Shown piece after piece: positions 55,078 to 64,000 of a DNA stretch of 64,000 nucleotides; within the stretch, counting starts at the first letter, position 1, and every line of letters starts with the position of its first letter. The stretch spans positions 8,928,001-8,992,000 of the forward strand of contig NC_059502.1 of assembly GCF_914767665.1 (NCBI RefSeq). The letters are read 5' to 3'. A program made the position numbers and the translations under genes. The DNA comes from Harmonia axyridis. Its lineage: Eukaryota; Arthropoda; Insecta; Coleoptera; Coccinellidae. The notes below the pieces were generated by a model. That model was not told the DNA's origin, did no database searches, and worked only from the letters and a program-made list of their open reading frames with translations.

Positions 55078-56480
55078 AACTGACAAAGAAAGTGCAACAC
55101 TCAGAAGGAACTGTTCAAATTTTAATTTTTTTTTGGTAAAACATAGATAGCATAGCAAGGAGTCAATGATTGAATTTGAAGAAAAATATGGTGAAGGTTT
55201 TTTCATGTAAGCAATTTTTGTTCCTTGAATATTGTAGTCGTTTTTTGCAAAGATTTAAATTTTACAACAAACCAGCTGTTCGAGGAGATTCAAAGTCGAT
55301 GTTTAGTTGTTGTTAAAATGCCTAGAGCACGTGTACGCGGAATTTATCGCCAGCTAGGTAAATTTGAAAGAGGTCGAATTATTGGTCTACGGAAAGTGGG
55401 GCTGTCATTTCGAGAAATCGCTAACCGTACGAACAGATATCCAACTACTGTTATGAGATGTCAAGCATGGTTTGATAATGCCCAAAATCGAAGAAGAGTA
55501 GGCACCGGACGTCGAAGGGGCACAAATTAAGTGCAAGATCGACGTCTAAGACTTATGGCCATTTGAGACCGATTTGCGATAATTCGATCTTTGGCTGATA
55601 AGAGGTTAGGAGAACAAGGACATCCTGTATTTGCTTGAACGGTTTGCCGCCGGATAGGGTCTTTTGGACTGCAGCATTAATGACCCCATCTTTTGTTACC
55701 TCTGACGGTTGAGCATCGTCGGCAACGATTACAGTGGTGCAGAGAACGTCAACATTGGAATGTGGAATGGCATCAGGTCGTCTTTTCTGATGAATCTCGA
55801 TTCTCCTTAGGTGCACATGATGGCCGAAGAAGAGTTAGACGACGTCGGGGAGAAAGACGTGAATCTCAGTTTGATGTTAAGCGTCATGCACACCGGACAG
55901 TAGGCGTTATGGTATGGGGTGCTATTGCATATGCGAGTAGGTCACCTTTAGTCTTTATTCGAAGTAACATAACAGCACTGCTTTACCTTCGAGAAAAAGT
56001 AGGGCCATATGTTCTCCCCCACCTTAACCGGCTCGAGAATCCAATACTTCAGCAAGGTAATGCCCGACCTCATGTTGCCAGAGTTAGTTTAAACTTATTC
56101 GAAGCGACCCATGTGAACCTTTTGCCATGGCCGCCCAGATCCCCCGATCTTTCGCCCATAGAACATATTTGGGACCTCATGGGTAGAAGGCTTAGAAATT
56201 TACCCCAGCCCCAACGGACTTTGGCGGCTCTGAGACATGAAGTACAGGTAGCTTGGGATGGTATCCCTCAAGAAGAATTAGACCATCTTATTGCATCAAT
56301 GCCGATACGTGTTGGGGAGTGTATAGATAATCGCGGTGGACAAACACATAATTTATTAAAAAAAATCTCTTCGTTTTTTTCCCAAATTCAAATCATTTAC
56401 TCCTTGCTATGCTATGTTTCACAAAAAAAATCAAAATTTAAACAGCTCCTTCTGGATGTTGCAGTTTCTCTGTCAGTTAT
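55078..56480 (+). pseudogene. Tc1-like transposon with about 85-bp terminal inverted repeats and a dead DD34E transposase
   Basis: The left end TAACTGACAAAGAAAGTGCA (55076) and right end mirror each other over about 85 bp, including ATAGCATAGCAAGGAGT / ACTCCTTGCTATGCTAT. The transposase starts at the ATG at 55318 (MPRARVRGIYRQLGKFERGR) with helix-turn-helix LSFREIANRTNRYPTTVMR. It stops at 55530; several stops and frameshifts follow to 55690. The catalytic part then reads on: VVFSDESRFSLGAHDG, VMVWGAIAY, ILQQGNARPHVA, WPPRSPDLSPIEHIWD. The second catalytic Asp is Gly in QQGNARPH, with 34 residues to the Glu. It is inactive on several counts. Confidence 0.92.
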
Positions 56481-58279
56481 TATAAACGAGTATTCAAAGA
56501 ATTCATGTATATGAATGTTCATTAGGCTGTTATTAAATTCATCAGAATGTTCAATACACCGAAAGGTCCATCTGAAGCTGTGCACCGGATTAGAGAACCT
56601 CCAAAAGACAGAAACGCCTGGTCTTGCTCTTGTTGATTGATAGCGTTATCCGAAAAAATGAGATCTACATAAATACCTCATGCATCTAGGAGAACACGGG
56701 GGCCATTGACGTTTACACGAATCAAACAGGCCCCGGTCGGTGATTGATGACAAGTCGTTACATCTCCACGTACCGTGAATGGGTCCTGAAACAAAAGCAG
56801 ATCATTAGGAACACTGATTACGGCCACGTTGAGGTGTGCTCGTCTCATTTGGTATTGATAACCTGACCTAGGAGGGAAGGAAAACATATGGAGAGCACAG
56901 GAAATATTTTATATACACATAGATGACACTTATGCTACTTTTGGAGAACATTGTTATTATACTATAATTCGAATTGGAGACTATGTTCTGAATGATTGAG
57001 AAATAAAACATATCATTACAAATTGAAATGAGTGCAAAGCAATGCCAAAAGGATAAAATGAGGGAAAAACTCGTATTTCAATGTTTTATTCTAAAAAGGT
57101 TTGTCCTCAACCTGAACCTCTGAAATCTAATCTAATATAATCTACAGAATTGTTACATAATATAATCGATTGATGGCATTACATAATCCACGTAAATTAC
57201 AGATATCATTGTTTCAACAATTAGCTAAGTCGACAGGAAACATTTCTCCTATTAGAGTAATTAGCTATTAGTTAAGTAATGATTATATTATACGATAAGC
57301 CCAGGTGCTTACGAATAAAGACACGAGACGAGATTGACGTCAATATTATCAATAAAATGCACGATTAGAAGATTAAAAAAATTCTACAGCTGTAATATTG
57401 ATCAGGGCTATAATTTAGAGATTTGGGAAATTGAGAAATACGTTAAGAGCTTCACACCTTGCGAATAAGCTCCACGACTCTGCTGGTACCATGTGTTCAT
57501 TCGAAGCTTAGGAGACGTCTGTTAGCTCCTTACATACAAGTTAATTGATGATCACAGGGACTTTATCATCTATATTTCTAGGTAAACAAAAATAATTGCC
57601 ATTTTAATTCACTATTCATTCTGCACACAAATTTATTTATTTATACTCTTTCTAAAATTTGATTGAGTCAGCTCCGTTGAATTGAAATTTAAAACTAAAG
57701 TGAATATGCTAGAACATTCCAATGAGCTCTAGATATTTATGGAAGTTTTACGTCAGCTACGATGCTGAGTAAGAAGAAATTTCGGAGAAGGAATCCATAC
57801 TTTCAAACGAGATACCATGAATGATAAAAAGATGCTTCAAAAACAAGAATAGAAGCTAAGGAGACACTAAATGTTCACTATCGATAGGCCCTTGCTTAAG
57901 AGTCTTCCAGGCAGAAAAAATTATAATATGAAGATGCGTGGAACTATCAAAAATGCGACATAGCATGCCATTCTGAGAATCAAGCTACAACCTTGAGCTT
58001 TCATGTTATCGATTCAAAAAAGTCGATATGGGAGTCCTGAACTAAACTCAATGAAATAGGGCAAAAATGACAAATCTTTCTAGCCTGGGTTTCTAATAAC
58101 TCTGGAATTAAAAATTGGAAGGAAAATAAGGGAGTGAACACTTTTTACTGGCCAGGACTTGTGGTAAAGGATTCACCTACGAGCAAGAGTTTCGAATCTG
58201 GAAACAGAAAGACTTGAGTTTCAAAAAGTATCTAGACCTCAGTAAGAACATGTTACATCGCTTCACCTGCTAATCCTGC
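56481..58279. other. Unassigned A+T-rich DNA
   Basis: No exon or RNA gene was recognised. The last few hundred bases before 58280 may be more of the LINE relic that follows, but I could not read it. Confidence 0.4.
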
Positions 58280-58480
58280 TATTTTACAGCTCACTGCCTT
58301 TTCAAGAAGCAGAAAATGAGAATTATGTTATCCTTAACTGACGCGTGCAGATTCTGTGGGGGAGAGAGGATATAACCTTTTTGAAGCCATTCCAAACACA
58401 GGAGGTCATTAGAAATCAGGAACTGGCAGCAAGCTTCAGAGTATAGATTATTATTATTTGAACTGGGGCCGTGTATATCT
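58280..58480 (+). pseudogene. LINE ORF2 C-terminal fragment (plus strand)
   Basis: The plus strand reads MRIMLSLTDACRFCGGERI, the zinc-knuckle segment after the RNase H domain in R1/Jockey-type elements, then damaged PFEAIPNTGGH- and RNQELAASF-like sequence. Confidence 0.65.
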
Positions 58481-58489
58481 TTCATTCTC

Positions 58490-58990
58490 TACCCTACTCA
58501 ATCATGGAAACCCAAGGAGGTCCTCAATGGCGTTGATAAAACTGACAACCTCCTTAGGGACCTTGGCCGTTTCCTCAAGGGAATCCAGGATCGGCTTCCC
58601 CATATGAATGGTTTTTAGGCCAACCAGCACTTGCATACCATGTGTTCAGTTGTTTCTGCTTCTGATCCACAGAGCCTGCAAATCTCATCTGCTGACTTTC
58701 CCATACGGTACAAACGATGTTTGTACCGACAGTGCCCTGTCAGCAATGCCACCGTCACCTGAAGCTCAGCTCGTTACAGCTTCAACAGCTTTCTGGCAAA
58801 GGTAGGTGAAATCATCACGAATTTCTTGGCCTGAGTAAGTCCAGGAGTGTTTGTCCAGTGGGTCATCCTGTTATTCAACTCTCATTGCTGGACCACTGTC
58901 TTATATTGGTCTTTTCCTAACCCACAGAAAGGCTCAGGTCCAGTAGGTGTTAACCTTGATGCACTCTTTGCTAGTTCATCGGCTTTTTAG
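58490..58990 (-). pseudogene. LINE ORF2 RNase H/C-terminal fragment (minus strand)
   Basis: The minus strand gives ADELAKSASRLTPTGPEPFC, a run with WTNTPGLTQAKKFV, then ALLTGHCRYKHRLYRMGKSA and DEICRLCGSEAETTEHMVCK. These are typical of the RNase H end and zinc knuckle of R1/Jockey-type LINEs. Stops interrupt it. It lies tail-to-tail with the plus-strand fragment next to it. Confidence 0.82.
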
Positions 58991-60162
58991 TTTCCTCCTA
59001 GAGTTTAGATGGTGCAATGTGACCGTTTATGGAATCGATCAATCATTCAAGTTTGTTGTGTCTGTAACCAACTACAGAAGTATTTTCCACTAAATAAAGT
59101 ATTAATTGTGCTCTGTATTAAAATAGTATACAATAATTATATCATTAAGATGAAGACTGAAAGAAATATCGTGATTATACCAAATTTCGTTTTATATCTT
59201 CATTTTGGCATTTCGAACAGAATTGGCCCGCACATAACGTTGCGCGCAGCATCAACGGGTTCCGTAATGGCCATGGGAACCACTCCGATCCCCGCATTCT
59301 TCCCTAAAAGAGTCAATCTCGCGACTACGTCGAATAACAATAATCAAGCGGCCATATCCTTTCCAATTTGTCGGATAATGGCCCTCGATCCGACCGGAGA
59401 TTACCCCGTCGGACCGAAATTAATCGATAGCAATTTCGTGAAATATGATAGCACGTACGACGTTTCGCGGGACAGCGTCGTCCGTCATTAGGGGGTACGT
59501 GGAAGCGGTCATTAATCTAATGGGGACGGAATGAAGACGCGTAAGCTACCAGAGAGGTGACTCTCTGGCTGGCTTCTTGAGGTGGTACCGGGTCGTTCAC
59601 GGGTCCGCGGGTACCGAATTGCAGTCGCTTTGAGACCGCCCTGTAATCAGGCGACCGGAGATCGTTATCGATCTACTTTGATTGATATTGGAAGATCGGA
59701 TCGATCGAGTCGCTTGGGACAGATGGTGCTGCGAAATTTGTTGTTGGTGACGCAGTCATTGGTGACGTGATGACGGATTTATTTCGTAGTAGGCTAGATG
59801 GCAGATTTTGAAATCCTGATCTATAATATAGAATATATGAAGTATTTCTTGAAAAAACCAATGAACTCACAACGTTTTGAAGCAAATTATGGCCCTTTTT
59901 GCTAATTAAAATCTAGCGCAAAAATGCTCCAAGTTGTCTAGGCAACCGCTTATGACGTAACGGATGAGTAAACCTTCCCACAACCTTCCATTGTGTATTC
60001 TGTGTTTATGCTGAACGAAGAGAGTCAATAAATATACTAGATTCATCACTAAACCTGGAGTAAACAGCAAACAACAAAGTGAAAAGTAAAATCGATAGTA
60101 ATAACAACCGGAAAACCTAAAAGCTACACGAGAAAGGGTTAGTTTATAGACATAGAATATTA
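58991..60162. other. Unassigned DNA, CpG-rich at 59225-59660
   Basis: 59225-59660 is G+C- and CpG-rich and has an open plus frame (59009-59491) without a recognisable domain. The rest is A+T-rich. Confidence 0.4.
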
Positions 60163-60700
60163 TAGGGATTCATCAAGCCAAGTAGCATGACATTCAAACC
60201 AACTACTTGACTTGAAAATGAAGCTCGTGAAAAATTACATGCTTGAGCTTGATATGCACGCGTCGCACTGCATATATTTCTGGAATCTTGTGCGCGCTCA
60301 GACTAATTAAGGGGATTCCTCGAGCGCCGAGAGACTGAAACATTCGCCAGTGTGACTTTATTGGTAGTTTTCTCACATTTCTATGAAATCTCTTGGTATA
60401 ATTTGGTAGTTTCAGAAATATCTTTCCAAACTTGGCAAAACTACAGTTACAAAAAACCGCAATAGGTTAGGCGACAAATTTATAAGATGCCTCATGTGTC
60501 TAAGATCCTGGATAGAAAATTATGAAATCAAACAATACCCAAAGGTTTTTCAATATAAGGAAACTTCATTTTTTATTTTGTTATGATTTATAGTAATTTA
60601 ATTTATGTTTCTGTTTCAAAAAAGTTGATATTTTCAGTTCTTTCATACAATAAGTTCAATAAATAAATGTGTTATTTGCAAGGTTCCTTCTCATTTCATA
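60163..60700 (+). mobile_element. hAT remnant H5
   Basis: Begins TAGGGATTCATCAAGCCAAG and matches H4 through the CAAGTAG array, CGCCAGTGTGACTTTATT and TTTGGTAGTTTCAGAAATAT. About 60 bp carrying the dimerisation codons are deleted near 60436. The right terminus is missing beyond about 60700. Confidence 0.78.
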
Positions 60701-60770
60701 TATAGTAAGCCTAAAATATTGTGATTCCTGGAATCAACTCATTGCAAAACGTGAACTATATAATTCACGT

Positions 60771-60830
60771 GCTAAATCCAAGAGAAATTCAGTATATATA
60801 TATATATACTGAATTTCTCTTGGATTTAGC
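60771..60830. repeat. 60-bp perfect palindrome
   Basis: 30-bp arms meet at 60800/60801 within a (TA)n centre, with no mismatch. The outer part of each arm is GCTAAATCCAAGAGAAATTC and its complement. An imperfect palindrome (CGTGAACTATATAATTCACG) lies just upstream at 60750-60769. Confidence 0.97.
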
Positions 60831-62296
60831 AGAGGAAATTTGACTTAACTCTTAACTCACAACAAAAAGTTATACGATATCATATCACATAATTCTGCTG
60901 AATAATTTAGAGGATTGCTTCTGGAAATAATGTTCTAATCAAAACTAACTTTTGAAAGCTCTATTTTTTTATTGGAAGAATGGCATTTAGAGCCGTCTTA
61001 TAGTAATCGAAATTCCCTTTATTGGTTTCCACTTTGACATTTGATTCTAATATTTCAAGAAGTACTTTGAGTGCTTCATCTTGACTGGTTATAGTCAATA
61101 GATGATCGAATCATTTGTTTGCTATAAAGGCTTAATGAGTCTACTTGATGAAGGATATTCAATATAAATATCAAAAAATTGTAAATCCTTACTAGAGAAA
61201 CAGTCACGTTTAGTTAGTTTGAAGTTCCTCAATTGTAATTTTTGTGAAGTAGATATACAAGTGGGAGTTGGTAAATTCAGTAATTTTGTTGAACAATAAG
61301 GCACTGATGAGGAAAAATTGTATTATTAAATACAAAAATTTTCCGAAACGTACGTCTGTCTTTATGTTTATTTAGTTATTTAATTTGTTAACCGTTTACT
61401 CAAATTGTACAGTTTAAGTTATTTTGAATTTTCTTTTGGATTTTTAGAAATTACATTGGAATTACATTCCAAGACAAAAAAAAAAACAAATATATCACAA
61501 AGATATATTATTTTGGAGGAGTAGACACAAAGTTGTCAATTCTTTGATATTCATTGTTTGTCTCATATAAATAACAGTATTGTTTATATTTCCTCGAATA
61601 CTCCTGAAGCTAACCCCTAAAAAGTGACTTGTTAACCTTATACGTTAGACATTAACAAACAAGAACAACAATCAATCTCAGCGATATATTCCCTAGTAGA
61701 AAGAGGAAGAAAGCAATAAATAACCCAATTGAACCTTTCACACGGTCCAGGAAGTGGAAAACATGCCAATAAGAATTCCTCGATTCCGGGAACCACTAAA
61801 ATCGCGTCACCCCGTATCACTTAACCTCGTTTACGAACACTGGAAGGTGATAAGTCACCCATTAAACACCAGATCCATCAGCCACCACATCTGTTTCCAA
61901 TATTTCTCCAATACCCGAGCAATTACGGACTTCTGTTTCGAATATTGTGGTAATGCGACACCAGCACGTTCGAAATATGCTCATTGTTGGCAGAACTGTT
62001 AAGGGATTGATGTGGCACATATAGATTACCATCTACGCTGGCCATGGGCGTCCCGAAGTGACACATTCCGGAGGAAAATGTGACACCGGGGCCGTAAATC
62101 ATCTTGGGAAGAATTCTGGCGCCAGCGCCAGCCAGAAATCTTTGATATTGAATGGGTGGTGGTCAACTGGTCAGATGATATTCGAAGATAAAGATCGGAA
62201 CAATATTTTTTTTCCTATTGACAGCAACTATTGATTTTGGGGACACATATCAATTAGCCTAGTCAGCAAAGTGATTATTCTCAATGCGAATAAAAC
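60831..62296. other. Unassigned DNA
   Basis: No gene recognised. About 61740-62150 is less A+T-rich. Open frames here (61122-61304, 61638-61820, 61754-62002) lack domain features. Confidence 0.4.
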
Positions 62297-63165
62297 ATTT
62301 GCGGTCCAAACCAAAAATCTACAGGGTGTTTACAACAAGATCATGAACTTGGACAACTCAAATTAATCGAAACTGAAGATTTTCAAATTAGAACCTATAT
62401 TTTTTATTATTTCAGTCGATTCTACGTACAAAAATAGTAGGGGTTACTAAAGCAAATCCTATACCTAAAATGAGTACTTTAAGAGTTATCGAGGAAGAAC
62501 TTTGAAAGAGGAAAAACCGAAATTTATAACTGTGTGGAGTTGTCTGTGACTTCCGGAAAATACAGAAAGAAATTACAATTTATTTATTTATTTATTCACA
62601 ATAATAGACAAGTGAATAATTTTCACCCATCAACATATTCCATGGGGCCTCAATACATCAATAAATTTTAGTTTAAAGCAGTTAAAATCAGTTTCATCAA
62701 ATCTATAATAATAAAATGTAAATATAAATAAAGTCAAAATTTGAAATATTCGATGTTTCCATGGTTGAATTTGACATTTTAAGAATTGTAATGAATCATT
62801 CGTAATTGAAAAATGTATTGGTTAATGGATTTCTCAACAATACCAACGAAAAATTAATTATAATTCATGAAATGTAAAATTTAGTTTCTTTCTGTGTTTT
62901 CCGAAAGGTACAGATTACTTCACACAGTGAGAAATTGCGGTTTTTCCTCATTTGAAATACTTCCTCGATAACTCCTGAAGTATTCACTTTAGGTATAGGG
63001 TTTGCTTAAGTAACCCCCAGTATTTTTGTACGTAGAATCGACTGAAATAATAAAAAATAAAGGTTCTCATTTGAAAATCTTGAGTTTTGATGAATTTGAA
63101 TTAACCAAGTTCATGACCTTCTTTTGAACACCCTGTACATTTTTGGTCCAAACCGCAAACAGTCC
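62297..63165. mobile_element. Foldback element, about 280-bp inverted arms
   Basis: The left arm (about 62297-62577) holds CCAAAAATCTACAGGGTGTT, TTATTATTTCAGTCGATTCT and GAGTTATCGAGGAAG. The right arm (about 62880-63165) holds their reverse complements, ending AACACCCTGTACATTTTTGG. The centre (about 300 bp) begins with a (TTTA)n run near 62580. No transposase frame. Confidence 0.88.
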
Positions 63166-64000
63166 TATATTACTACGTATTCGTAGAATCGAAAAAGAAC
63201 AAAATTTTTTCAAAGAAAACTTTTCCTGCCGAAATATTAAAAAAAGTGAGTCCTCATCGCCACCATTTTTTTCATAAGAATGCCAATAACTCATGAACCG
63301 TTGAATTTTTGCAAGGTAGGGCATATTGCCGAAATTATCGTCAAAAAAGTTATTTAATGATGCAATAATATACTGAGTGTGCCATTTGAAATAAAGAAGT
63401 AGTAGTCAGTTTCCGGTATAACCGGAAGTTGTAGAGATCTGAAAATATTTTAGGGAGAAAGTTCATTGTCTCAAATTCCAATATGCAAATTTTCAGCTCA
63501 AAATTATGATTAGACTCACTCTGTATATTTTCAATTTTTTTCCCCAATTTTGTGAAATCAGTCAAAAATGATAAATATTTCACTTACAATCTCAATCGTA
63601 AGAAAGAATCAATCAACATATTGAAAAAGAAAAAACTGACATCAGGAATGCATGATTTTAGTCCAGTAGGGGCGATGATAGAGCCGTTGAGGATTAAGAA
63701 GTTGTGATTAATGATGCGAGAGTACCAGTCGAACAGAGATTTTCGGCTCATTAATAACCCATCTCGGACGATTAGGGACTCTCATCTGTCTGTCAGGATG
63801 TCGTCAATATTTGGATTCGAGAAAATCCAAGTGGGAAGTCTGTGAGTACCAATCGGTGCTGGTCAACTGGTCAAAATATTGTTGAATATAACTAAATGAC
63901 TGATGAATGCTTTCTTCAAAATATAACTACGTAAGAAAACATTTGAAAAACGTCTCAAGCAGCTTTTGTGAGATTGTTTGTACCCATACATATCATTTCA
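63166..64000. other. Unassigned DNA
   Basis: A+T-rich to 63600, then mixed composition. GGTCAACTGGTCA near 63855 also occurs near 62160. No gene recognised. Confidence 0.4.

Noticed and set aside
59009..59491. 160-codon plus-strand frame
   Set aside because: Composition follows the CpG-rich block; no motif, signal or splice context; first third is A+T-rich intergenic-like sequence.
63585..63594. Another minus-strand acceptor-3 nt-donor pattern (GAG|ATT|GTAAGT) as a SOWAH micro-exon
   Set aside because: GAG is a poor acceptor, and Ile does not fit the expected residues before the ankyrin repeat; likely chance.
1..64000. tRNA, rRNA, CRISPR arrays, bacterial operons
   Set aside because: No tRNA box B (GGTTCGANTCC) in context, no rRNA segment and no regularly spaced repeats were seen; gene structure is eukaryotic.

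Overview
The window reads as nuclear DNA of an insect, probably a beetle. The support is an A+T-rich background, short insect-style introns next to very long ones, coding exons close to the Drosophila proteins Sqh and Fkbp14, and a dense load of insect-type Tc1/mariner, hAT, piggyBac-like, foldback and non-LTR remnants. The species is inference. Only four cellular genes are supported; most remaining open reading frames are transposon debris or chance.

Layout. 1-22.9 kb has no recognised cellular exon. It holds decayed DNA transposons (a Tc1/mariner family with a GGGTGTTTTTTTT end, a mauritiana/mellifera-like mariner, a Himar1-type mariner, hAT remnants, foldback elements) and a 0.35-kb direct duplication. 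If the missing 5' exons of the FKBP14 gene lie upstream, this stretch is one huge intron or intergene. 22.99-25.65 kb carries the 3' half of an FKBP14-type ER prolyl isomerase with two tandem, equal-length, alternative last exons, each ending in HDEL. 26.3-27.1 kb (minus) is proteasome assembly chaperone 2. It is head-to-head with 27.8-28.4 kb (plus), the non-muscle myosin regulatory light chain (spaghetti squash). 29.5-42.2 kb (minus) is the 3' part of a sosondowah-type (SOWAH) ankyrin gene with several very small exons and introns full of transposons. 43-64 kb is probably the 5' intron of that gene or intergenic DNA. It holds LINE fragments, mariner copies, a Tc1-like element with long inverted repeats and a mutated catalytic residue, and large foldback elements.

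The four genes do not form a pathway. The compact cluster FKBP14 - PSMG2 - sqh is housekeeping (ER folding, proteasome assembly, actomyosin contraction) flanked by repeat-rich DNA.

Most interesting: (1) in FKBP14 the first alternative last exon begins with GTAAGT right after its acceptor, so splicing to it rebuilds a strong 5' splice site that could pass the transcript on to the second last exon; (2) the SOWAH gene appears to use 6-nt and 3-nt micro-exons, as well as 26-nt and 27-nt ones. The 6-nt exon adds exactly the two residues the ankyrin repeat otherwise lacks, and the frame stays open across all exons. Both are read from sequence and need transcript data.
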